Both the position numbers and the translations under genes were made by a program. The notes below the pieces were generated by a model, which searched no databases, was not told the origin of the DNA, and saw only the letters and a list, made by a program, of their open reading frames with translations. DNA of 26,206 nucleotides from Sulfurospirillaceae bacterium. Lineage in GTDB: Bacteria > Campylobacterota > Campylobacteria > Campylobacterales > Sulfurospirillaceae. Shown here one piece after another: positions 14,801-21,992 of the stretch (the stretch's first letter is position 1; each line of letters starts with the position of its first letter). The stretch spans positions 1-26,206 of the forward strand of contig JAQWCT010000008.1 in NCBI GenBank assembly GCA_028705785.1, written 5' to 3'.

Positions 14801-16114
14801 ATGTCTTTTAAAACAAAAATCACCTTAACCATTTGCGCTTTAATGTTTGCAAGTCTTAGTATTTTTGGTATTTTTAGCTATATCGATACGAAAAAAAATA
14901 GTGTTTTACAAACAGAATCAAGCTTACAAATGGCATCAAGGGCTCTTACAGACTACATTGATTTGTGGATTTCTACAAAAAAGAAGGGTGTTGAAAGCAC
15001 GGCAAAATCACTCAAAGATATCGATGTTATGGCTATTAGCGATTTGATTGAAAGACTTCGTGATGTAAGCACCATGTTAGGTGCACTTGATTCTTATGTT
15101 GGTCTTGAAGATGGTAGTATGACATGGGGAAGCGGAAAGAAAAAACCTGCAGAATATGATCCACGAGCTCGTCCTTGGTACATCAAGGCTAAAGAGACTA
15201 AAAAACTGGGGATGACAGACGCATATTTAGGGGCAACAACACAAAAAATGATGGTGACTATCATGGCACCTGTTTTTAATGGAACAGATTTTCTAGGTGT
15301 TTTTGGAATTGATATAGCCTTAGATGACCTCGCAAAAGCTCTTGGTGATATTAATTTTAATGGTGGATACGGCACATTACAAGATACAAAAGGCGTGATT
15401 GTAGCTCATCCAAAAAAAGAATTTTTAGGTAAAGATTTAGCAGAAATAGCACCTGATTTGGCTAAACAATTAGGTAATAAAACTGAAGGGCTCATTGATT
15501 ATACAATGAATGGTTCAGATAAAGTACTTGCTTTTAAAATCTCAACAGAGACGGGTTGGAGACCAAGTATTACTTTTGATAAATCAACAGCCTACGCCTT
15601 TTTAGACACGCAAGTAAAAAGCTTGTTCTTTATGGGAATTATGATGCTCATACTTTCCTTAGGAATTGTCATTTTTGTCATAAAAATGCTCTTAAAACCT
15701 CTCGATAGACTTAACTTTATCGTACAAGAACTCTCGAGTTCAGAGGGAGATTTAAGACAACGATTAGAAGCAAAAAGTCATGATGAATTTGGACAAGTTT
15801 CTCATAATATCAATAAATTCATTGAAAAACTGCATGATATTGTTAAAAACTCTAAAAGTATTAGTAGTGAAAATGCTTCTATCTCAGAAGAACTCTCTAG
15901 AACAGCCCAAGAAGTGGTACGCAATGCAGATGGGGAATCTAGAATAGTTTCCAATACCAAAGAAGAAGGCATTTCTCTTACTAAGTCTATTGAAGCATCC
16001 GTAGAAAAAGCAAAAGCATCTCAAGTTGTTTTAATACAAACACAAAAAGATATTGGTGCAGTTAAAAATAAAGTAGAACACCTTGAAAACACCATGCAAA
16101 TTACGGCATCATAA
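14801..16114 (+). CDS. N-terminal sensor half of the interrupted chemoreceptor
   Basis: The part translated before the stop: 437 residues with both membrane helices, the dCache sensor and HAMP. The distal dCache pocket shows Y119, R124, W126, Y127, Y142 and D171, in the spacing I recall for amino-acid-binding dCache receptors such as PctA; the position expected to be a second Asp is G144. If made alone, this would be a membrane-bound sensor unable to activate CheA. Confidence 0.7.
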   Translation: MSFKTKITLTICALMFASLSIFGIFSYIDTKKNSVLQTESSLQMASRALTDYIDLWISTKKKGVESTAKSLKDIDVMAISDLIERLRDVSTMLGALDSYVGLEDGSMTWGSGKKKPAEYDPRARPWYIKAKETKKLGMTDAYLGATTQKMMVTIMAPVFNGTDFLGVFGIDIALDDLAKALGDINFNGGYGTLQDTKGVIVAHPKKEFLGKDLAEIAPDLAKQLGNKTEGLIDYTMNGSDKVLAFKISTETGWRPSITFDKSTAYAFLDTQVKSLFFMGIMMLILSLGIVIFVIKMLLKPLDRLNFIVQELSSSEGDLRQRLEAKSHDEFGQVSHNINKFIEKLHDIVKNSKSISSENASISEELSRTAQEVVRNADGESRIVSNTKEEGISLTKSIEASVEKAKASQVVLIQTQKDIGAVKNKVEHLENTMQITAS

Positions 16115-16123
16115 GAGCAAAGT

Positions 16124-16681
16124 TTGGCTGAGCGACTTGACCATGTCAGTAAAAATGCTAATGAAGTTAAAGATGTTCTTAATATCATTAAAGATATCGC
16201 AGACCAAACCAACCTCTTAGCACTTAATGCCGCAATTGAAGCTGCGCGCGCTGGTGAGCATGGAAGAGGGTTTGCTGTTGTTGCAGATGAAGTGCGAAAA
16301 TTAGCGGAGCGAACGCAAAAGAGTTTAGTAGAGATAGATGCGACTATCAATGTCGTCGTACAATCTATTATGGATGCCAATACCGATATTAGTCAAAATG
16401 CACAAGAGGTACATGCCCTAGCTTCTATTTCTATGGAACTTCAAGAGGGAATGAATAGTATTGATCAAACCATTGAAAGTACGATTGTAGATACCAATCA
16501 TACCGTGGATAATTTTATTGATACTGCTTCAAAGATTAAACATATGGTAGATGAGATTGAAAAGATTAACGTCATTTCAAAAGAGAATGTTTTTAGTGTT
16601 GACAATGTTTCTAAAGCAAGTGAACACTTACACGCCATGACTGAAAATTTAAATAATGAATTGGGGAAATTTAAGTCGTAA
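16124..16681 (+). CDS. C-terminal signalling half of the interrupted chemoreceptor
   Basis: The 185 residues after the stop hold the conserved MCP hairpin tip (ADQTNLLALNAAIEAARAGE, then GRGFAVVADEVRKLAERTQKS) and the descending helix to the C-terminus. TTG at 16124 is the first possible start but has no convincing ribosome-binding site, so independent translation is doubtful. No C-terminal CheR/CheB tether pentapeptide is present; it ends ELGKFKS. Confidence 0.6.
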   Translation: MAERLDHVSKNANEVKDVLNIIKDIADQTNLLALNAAIEAARAGEHGRGFAVVADEVRKLAERTQKSLVEIDATINVVVQSIMDANTDISQNAQEVHALASISMELQEGMNSIDQTIESTIVDTNHTVDNFIDTASKIKHMVDEIEKINVISKENVFSVDNVSKASEHLHAMTENLNNELGKFKS

Positions 16682-16722
16682 AAAACCCACTAAGCGAGGA
16701 GTTTAATGACCTCGCTTGGGTC
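16682..16722 (-). terminator. Intrinsic terminator overlapping the end of gph
   Basis: On the minus strand, AAGCGAGG and CCTCGCTT form a perfect 8-bp stem with a 10-nt loop (16693-16718), extended by ACCC/GGGT across a 3-nt bulge and followed by six T. The stem is built from the last codons of gph. It would end the nifU-to-gph operon. The chemoreceptor stop lies just beyond it, and on the plus strand the T-run is poor (GGGTCTTT), so any bidirectional action is weak. Confidence 0.8.
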
Positions 16723-17340
16723 TTTGACAATATGCTTAGCACCATTGTCCAAAAGTTCTGCTTCGTCTCTAAATCCCCACAATGCTCCGATGGCTATCAT
16801 TTTTGCACCATTAGCTGTCATCATATCGGTACTGGTGTCTCCAAGATAAAAGCATTCATCAGGCTTTACATGTAAGGATTCTGCGATGTCCAAAGCACCT
16901 TGCGGATGAGGCTTTTTTGGCACACCATCCCTTGCGCCATAAACGACTGCGAAGTTCCATTTTCGAAGATATTTGAAAACACACATCTTGGTGAAGCTAT
17001 CAGGTTTATTAGACAAAATTGCCATCGTATAGCCTCGTTTTTGAAGGAAACTGAGCATTTTACTCACACCTTCATAAAGTTTGGTATTTTGGGAAAATTG
17101 TGTGGCGTAGTGTTCTTCAAAAAGATGCACCGCTTTGTGAATAGTTTCTTCATTTTGAGGGTTTGAAGCAAAGATGTTTTCAAATAATTTAAAAACACCC
17201 TCACCTACAAAATAGCGATATTTGAGGATGTCTTCTGCTTTAAAACCAAGTGTCACTAACGCAAAATTAGCACTTATAGCAATATCTTCAAGTGTATCAA
17301 GCAGTGTGCCATCCAAATCAAAGATAATCGTTTTAGCCAT
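16690..17340 (-). CDS. gph: HAD-family phosphatase, phosphoglycolate phosphatase-like
   Basis: A 216-aa HAD hydrolase with all four motifs: I, FDLDGTLLDT (nucleophile D8, D10); II, AILSNKP; III, the Lys in KKPHPQGALDIAESL; IV, YLGDTSTDMMTA. The helical cap between motifs I and II (VGEGVFKLFENIF) is typical of Gph/PGP, which dephosphorylates 2-phosphoglycolate, a product of DNA-end repair and oxygenation chemistry. Substrate cannot be settled by sequence alone; pyrophosphatase or another small sugar phosphate is possible. The start follows the tkt stop directly (TAAATG). The stop is TAG. A palindrome encodes LHV in SLHVKPDE. Confidence 0.85.
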   Translation of the reverse strand: MAKTIIFDLDGTLLDTLEDIAISANFALVTLGFKAEDILKYRYFVGEGVFKLFENIFASNPQNEETIHKAVHLFEEHYATQFSQNTKLYEGVSKMLSFLQKRGYTMAILSNKPDSFTKMCVFKYLRKWNFAVVYGARDGVPKKPHPQGALDIAESLHVKPDECFYLGDTSTDMMTANGAKMIAIGALWGFRDEAELLDNGAKHIVKDPSEVIKLLA

Positions 17341-19320
17341 TTAGAGTTTACAATCCACTCCAGCATCACTGTACGCAACACCCATCATTGCACATGCTTT
17401 TTGCGTCACATGTGTAGCTGTAAAACCAAATTTTTCAAACAAAAGTTCAGCAGGAGCACTAGCGCCAAAACGGTTCATCCCAATGACTTCATCCGCAAAT
17501 CGGTACCATTCAACACCGCTACTGGCTTCTACGGCTAAGACTTTAGTATTTTTATCGATAACTGTGTCGATATAGGCTCTATCTTGTTCTACAAAAAGGT
17601 CAAAACATGGAACACTGACGATATTGGCTTGAATACCAAGTTTTGCAAGAGAACATCCTGCTTGAAGGGCTGTAAAGACTTCACTACCACTTGCCATCAA
17701 AGTCAAAGTAGCATTCTCTCGTTTTGTTAAAAGATAACCACCATTTTCAACATCACCATAAGCTCTATCATCTTTTAAAACTTTGAGTTTTTGGCGAGAG
17801 AGTACAAATCCAGCGGGAGCTTGCATACTAAGCGCTTTTTGCCATGACTTAACATTTTCTACACCATCACACGGACGGTAGACATAAAAGTTTGGTAAGG
17901 CTCTAAATTGGCTCAGTTGTTCGATTGGTTGGTGCGTTGGTCCATCTTCACCTACACCGATACTATCGTGCGTCCAAATATAAAAATTTTGAAGTTTCAT
18001 CAAAGCTGCCAGCCTAACAGAGGGCTTCATATAATCACTAAAGATAAAGAAAGTAGCACTAAAAGGAATAAATAGACCATACAATGCCAAGGCATTACTA
18101 ATAGCGCCCATAGCATGTTCACGGATACCAAAGTGAATATTTCTACCCTCTGGGAAACAACCCATTTTGTCTAATTCACTTTTATTAGATGGTCCAAGAT
18201 CCGCACTTCCACCTATAAAACTTGGGAGCGCCCCAGCGATGGCATTGAGTATCTTTCCATTACTATCTCTGGTAGCGACATCACTGCCTGCACTGTAAGT
18301 AGGCCATGCTATTTTTGAGAAATCTGGGTTCAAAAGATTGGTTAAAAGCACTTTTTGTTCATCATTTAAATCATTTTTGATTTTGGCATTCCATTTGGCT
18401 TCTGCTAAATCACCCTTTTCAAGTCCACAAGCAAATCGTGCTTTAACATCTTCATCTACGACAAATGACTTGTCAGGATCAAAACCCGCTTTGATCTTTG
18501 AATTTCGAATCTCGTCAGCGCCCAAAGGTGCACCATGTGCGTGGTGACTTCCCTCCATCTCACATGCACCTTTAGCAATCGTCGTATCGGCAATAATCAA
18601 ATAAGGTTTTGTTTGCTCTTTTGCATAGGTCAAAACATCGTTAATTTCGTCATAGTCATGTCCGTCAATACGAGAAACTTCCCAACCTTGCGCCTCAAAA
18701 CGAAGCTTTACATCTTCGCTCCACGCCAAAGAGGTATTTCCCTCAATCGTAATGGCATTAGAATCATAAATAACCACTAAATTATCAAGTCCTAAGTGAC
18801 CTGCCAATGAACACGCTTCATAACTAATACCCTCTTGCAAATCGCCATCACCACACAAACAGTACACTTTGTGGTCAATCACGCAAACTTTCGGAGAATT
18901 AAGGATATTGCTTGCATATTTAGCAGCCATCGCAAAACCTACGGCATTGCTGATGCCCTGTCCCAATGGCCCAGTTGTGACTTCAACACCAGGAACATCA
19001 CGATATTCTGGATGACCAGGTGTTTTACTGCCTAATTGTCTAAAGTTTTTTAAATCTTCCAAACTCAAATCATAACCGCTTAAATGCAAAAATGAATAAA
19101 TAAGCGCGGAAGCGTGTCCACCACTGAAAACCAATCTGTCACGATTGAGCCATTTAGGATTTTTAGGATTATGAGAAAGATGACGCGTTAAAATCGTAAC
19201 GATATCTGCAAGTCCCATAGGCGCACCTGGGTGTCCACTATTAGCGCGTTGTACCATATCGGCAGCAAGGAAGCGAATCGTATCGGCTTGTTTTTTTAAC
19301 ATTTTTTTATTTTCCATCAT
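17341..19320 (-). CDS. tkt: Transketolase
   Basis: A 659-aa thiamine-diphosphate enzyme that transfers two-carbon units between ketoses and aldoses in the non-oxidative pentose phosphate pathway. The N-terminal domain has NSGHPGAPMGLAD and the ThDP motif GDGDLQEGISYEACSLAGHL...NLVVIYDSN. The middle domain has GGSADLGPSNKS, FGIREHAMGAI and HDSIGVGEDGPTHQPIEQ. A C-terminal domain follows. Length is normal. ATG at 19320 directly follows the ispA stop; a second ATG is at 19317. AAGGG from the end of ispA serves as ribosome-binding site. No copy of the iterated palindrome occurs in this gene. Confidence 0.97.
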   Translation of the reverse strand: MMENKKMLKKQADTIRFLAADMVQRANSGHPGAPMGLADIVTILTRHLSHNPKNPKWLNRDRLVFSGGHASALIYSFLHLSGYDLSLEDLKNFRQLGSKTPGHPEYRDVPGVEVTTGPLGQGISNAVGFAMAAKYASNILNSPKVCVIDHKVYCLCGDGDLQEGISYEACSLAGHLGLDNLVVIYDSNAITIEGNTSLAWSEDVKLRFEAQGWEVSRIDGHDYDEINDVLTYAKEQTKPYLIIADTTIAKGACEMEGSHHAHGAPLGADEIRNSKIKAGFDPDKSFVVDEDVKARFACGLEKGDLAEAKWNAKIKNDLNDEQKVLLTNLLNPDFSKIAWPTYSAGSDVATRDSNGKILNAIAGALPSFIGGSADLGPSNKSELDKMGCFPEGRNIHFGIREHAMGAISNALALYGLFIPFSATFFIFSDYMKPSVRLAALMKLQNFYIWTHDSIGVGEDGPTHQPIEQLSQFRALPNFYVYRPCDGVENVKSWQKALSMQAPAGFVLSRQKLKVLKDDRAYGDVENGGYLLTKRENATLTLMASGSEVFTALQAGCSLAKLGIQANIVSVPCFDLFVEQDRAYIDTVIDKNTKVLAVEASSGVEWYRFADEVIGMNRFGASAPAELLFEKFGFTATHVTQKACAMMGVAYSDAGVDCKL

Positions 19321-20181
19321 TTATCCCTTAAAATAGTTATTGATAATATCTCTAAGCGTCTGGCTCAAAGGCTCCTCTAACTTGGTAAGCTCAGATTTTA
19401 GTTCTTCTAGTAGTTTTTGTTTTTCTCTATTTGCGCCAGCTAAGCCCAAAAGATTGACAAAAGAGTTTTTATGCCCATCATTACCTGTAGGTTTTCCTGC
19501 TTCTTCTTTGGAAAGTGTCGCATCAATGATGTCATCTTGGACTTGAAAAAGAAGTCCTAATTTCAATCCAAATCCATAGAGTGTTTCTTGGTCGCCTTTT
19601 TTCATCTCACATATCACAGCACCCATAAGCAAAGAAGCTGCAATGAGTTTGGCAGTTTTGTGTACATGTAAGAAACTCAGTTCATCTATGTTTAATGGTT
19701 TATCCTCAAAAAAGCAATCAATCGCTTGTCCTAAAATCATGCCATAAAGACCTGCATCGCCTGATAAAATAGAGATGAGTTTGACTTTTATCTCAGCACT
19801 TAAAGGAGCATTAGCAAGAACATAAAAGGCATGAGTATTGAGTGCATCACCTATCAAAACAGCGGTTGTCTCATCATAGCTTACATGTAAAGTAGGATGA
19901 CCTCGTCTAAGGTCTGCATTATCCATGCAAGGAAGGTCATCGTGAATGAGTGAATAAGTATGAATCATTTCAATAGCAAGCGCTACATGTAAAGCATTAC
20001 TCACTAACAAAGGTTGCGTATTTTCTACAACACTAAGTAAAAGTAGAGGGCGAAATCGCTTTCCCCCCACATCGAGCATCTCACCAAAGGCATGGTCAAA
20101 ATGGGGATGAAAACTCTTTGTAAGCGGCAAATTTACCTTTAAAAATTGCTCAAATGTAGCTAATAATTTTTGAGAACTCAA
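19321..20181 (-). CDS. ispA: Farnesyl/geranyl diphosphate synthase (polyprenyl synthetase)
   Basis: A 286-aa trans-prenyltransferase that condenses isopentenyl diphosphate with allylic diphosphates, supplying quinone tails and undecaprenyl precursors. It has GGKRFRPLLLL, the first Asp-rich motif DDLPCMD (DDx4D) in IHTYSLIHDDLPCMDNADLRRG, and the second, DDIID, in FQVQDDIIDAT. The DDx4D form and length fit the bacterial IspA class of short-chain synthases; exact chain length is uncertain. Three palindrome copies (19662, 19881, 19983) encode LHV at tolerated positions, one within RRGHPTLHV, where the family often has His after Thr/Cys. Confidence 0.93.
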   Translation of the reverse strand: MSSQKLLATFEQFLKVNLPLTKSFHPHFDHAFGEMLDVGGKRFRPLLLLSVVENTQPLLVSNALHVALAIEMIHTYSLIHDDLPCMDNADLRRGHPTLHVSYDETTAVLIGDALNTHAFYVLANAPLSAEIKVKLISILSGDAGLYGMILGQAIDCFFEDKPLNIDELSFLHVHKTAKLIAASLLMGAVICEMKKGDQETLYGFGLKLGLLFQVQDDIIDATLSKEEAGKPTGNDGHKNSFVNLLGLAGANREKQKLLEELKSELTKLEEPLSQTLRDIINNYFKG

Positions 20182-20195
20182 AATCCACCTTTATC

Positions 20196-21263
20196 TTATC
20201 GCTTAAGTGTCACAAAAAATTGGAAATCATTTCTATCAAAAAGAAGATTGATTTCTCGGTTTCTTGTTTTAGCCAAAAAGTTTTCAGCTTCAGATACTTT
20301 ATCAATGCGGGTTTCATCAATTTGAATGAGTCTATCGCCCGCCTTTAAACCACTTTTCTCAGCAAAAGAGTGAGCAGGAACATCAAGTAGTTTCATATCA
20401 TTATCAAACTTGAACCCTTTAGTTTCCAAGTAGCTCTCTTTTTTAACCACGGGAACAACTTTTTTAGGCACAGGCTTAGGTTTAATCGCCAAAATATTTT
20501 CTTCAATCCAAGCATTGTCCCTTTGTATCTGCGCGCTTAGTTTTGAAGAAGATTTTGAAGACATGAGAGCTTCGCTTACTTCTGCTAAATTTTTCACTTT
20601 TTTACCATTTAAAGCCACGATTTTATCGCCTGCTTTAAGCTTTGCTTCCTTATTGTTGGGGTCCACAAAATCTACGACAATCGTTTCATTATTTTCTTCC
20701 AATCTCGCACCTAATTCTGCATAAGCAGCACTTTTAAAATGGATGAATTTTTCAAGACCCTCAGATCCTATAAAGAATTTATCTCCGATACCAAGCCCTG
20801 ACATCTCACAACACAATCCTCCAATGATGCTATTTTCATCACCTCTACCACTGTGTTCAAAAAAGTTATTGGCGCCACTTCCTATCTTTGAAATATTGAC
20901 GACCACTAAAGAATTTTCACTCATGCTGGCAAACCATTCACCAGGTTTGAGCGTTTCTGTGGGTTTAAGTTTGATAGGGATTAAAGGTTTTGGAGACTCA
21001 AAGAGGTAAAGGTTGGACAAATAATCATGCTTGATAAAAGGTACTGTTGGTTTTTCTTTTGAGTATGCTACAGCTTTATTTTCGCCGATGGCAACGGCTC
21101 TGGTTTTCCCAAAATAGACGATAGATTGACGATTTTTTTCATAACATTGTGTAAAATCTGGATAAACAAATTCTGTTTTAACCGAAGTTGGTAATGGTGC
21201 GACTTCTGCATCTGCGGCAAAAGAAACATTGAAAATGAGAAAAAATGAGAAAAATAGTCGCAT
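20196..21263 (-). CDS. Secreted protein with two PDZ domains and an HtrA-like N-terminal region
   Basis: A 355-aa secreted protein. ATG at 21263 is chosen because AAGGAG lies 9 nt before it and it starts a clean signal peptide (MRLFFSFFLIFNVSFAADAE); an upstream Met would overlap ybaB and bury the signal. The N-terminal region (about 40-190: NRQSIVYFGKTRAVAIGENKAVAYS and GSGANNFFEHSG) resembles a degenerate trypsin/HtrA fold, but GGLCCEMSG stands where GNSGGP would be, so protease activity is unlikely. Two PDZ domains follow: about 200-260 (LKAGDKIVALNGKKVKNLAEV) and about 285-355 (SGLKAGDRLIQIDETRI). The ligand and function are unknown; a scaffold or envelope role is inferred. Confidence 0.78.
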   Translation of the reverse strand: MRLFFSFFLIFNVSFAADAEVAPLPTSVKTEFVYPDFTQCYEKNRQSIVYFGKTRAVAIGENKAVAYSKEKPTVPFIKHDYLSNLYLFESPKPLIPIKLKPTETLKPGEWFASMSENSLVVVNISKIGSGANNFFEHSGRGDENSIIGGLCCEMSGLGIGDKFFIGSEGLEKFIHFKSAAYAELGARLEENNETIVVDFVDPNNKEAKLKAGDKIVALNGKKVKNLAEVSEALMSSKSSSKLSAQIQRDNAWIEENILAIKPKPVPKKVVPVVKKESYLETKGFKFDNDMKLLDVPAHSFAEKSGLKAGDRLIQIDETRIDKVSEAENFLAKTRNREINLLFDRNDFQFFVTLKR

Positions 21264-21276
21264 CTTTGGGTACTCC

Positions 21277-21594
21277 TTAGCTTTTTGCGCCAAATCCTCC
21301 AATGCTTGAGAGCATTTGGGTTGTCGCTAATTTTTTATTGTCTTCTACCATTTTGGTCACATCATTGATACAACTAATCAGCAATATCTGCAATGATTCT
21401 TTATCTTTTAGCAGTGAATCGTCAATAGAGACATCAACTACTTCACCGTTTCCATCCATACTCACACTCACAAGACCACCACCACTTTTAGCACTAAACT
21501 GTTTACTCGAGGCTTCTTCTTGCATCTTTTGAGATTGTCTTTGTGCCTCTTCAATCATGGCACCCATTTTAGAGAGGTCAAAATTCTCAAACAT
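21277..21594 (-). CDS. YbaB/EbfC family nucleoid-associated protein
   Basis: A 105-aa protein with the family pattern: an N-terminal helix MGAMIEEAQRQSQKMQEEA, a central beta-strand region GGGLVSVSMDGNGEVVDVSIDDSLL, and a helical tail SCINDVTKMVEDNKKLATTQM. YbaB proteins are dimeric DNA-binding proteins often placed beside dnaX or recR; here it lies between panD and the PDZ gene. Its start overlaps the panD stop by one base (TAATG), suggesting coupled translation. Confidence 0.9.
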   Translation of the reverse strand: MFENFDLSKMGAMIEEAQRQSQKMQEEASSKQFSAKSGGGLVSVSMDGNGEVVDVSIDDSLLKDKESLQILLISCINDVTKMVEDNKKLATTQMLSSIGGFGAKS

Positions 21595-21959
21595 TAGATG
21601 TAATCTCTTATTTCAACAATGCCATTACACTCATCGACTAAAACAACTGCTGGCTTAAAGTTTTGTATCTCTTCTTCATTCATGTGCGCATACGCAATAA
21701 TAATGATTTTATCGCCAACATGGGCTTTTCGTGCAGCCGCACCATTGAGACAAATATCTTTTTGTCCTGCTTTTCCCTCAATAACATAAGTGGTAAATCG
21801 TTCACCATTATTAATATTAACAATCTCAACTTTTTGTCCAATTCGAAGCTTAGAAGCAACAATCAGCTCTTTATCTATCGTGATTGAACCCACATAATTC
21901 AAATTTGCATCGGTAACTACAGCTCGATGAATTTTACTGTACAACATCTCAAGCGTCAT
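21594..21959 (-). CDS. panD: Aspartate 1-decarboxylase proenzyme
   Basis: A 121-aa pyruvoyl-dependent enzyme that makes beta-alanine from aspartate for pantothenate and coenzyme A. The self-cleavage site G24-S25 lies in NLNYVGSITID, numbered as in E. coli, which supports the chosen start. Also conserved are MLYSKIHRAVVT at the N-terminus, the active-site Tyr region ERFTTYVIEG, and CLNGAAARKAHVGDKIIIIAY. The maturation factor PanZ is not expected in this phylum, so cleavage is presumably autonomous. Other pan genes are not in the window. Confidence 0.96.
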   Translation of the reverse strand: MTLEMLYSKIHRAVVTDANLNYVGSITIDKELIVASKLRIGQKVEIVNINNGERFTTYVIEGKAGQKDICLNGAAARKAHVGDKIIIIAYAHMNEEEIQNFKPAVVLVDECNGIVEIRDYI

Positions 21960-21992
21960 CGCTTTTCACCCTCTTTGAAAAATTTCTGCATT

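Larger units (their letters stand above)
14801..16681 (+). pseudogene. Methyl-accepting chemotaxis protein (dCache_1) interrupted by an in-frame TAA
   Basis: A frame of 627 codons that reads as one transmembrane chemoreceptor except for TAA at 16112-16114 (codon 438). Flanking codons stay in the same frame (ITAS-stop-EQSLAERLDHV), so this is a single nonsense codon, not a frameshift. Order: TM1 (about 7-27), periplasmic dCache domain (about 35-270), TM2 (about 275-298), HAMP (about 299-350), cytoplasmic helices, stop, then the signalling tip. The tip, which contacts CheA/CheW, is entirely after the stop, so termination would abolish signalling. It could be a true recent pseudogene, a sequencing error, or a gene with some readthrough. 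It is the only plus-strand gene. Confidence 0.8.

Noticed and set aside
16030..16200. Frameshift as the cause of the chemoreceptor split
   Set aside because: The frame is identical on both sides of the TAA, so one substitution explains it.
17395..17420. CACATGTGTA in tkt as another copy of the palindrome
   Set aside because: It has a different core (CACATGTG) and more than one mismatch.
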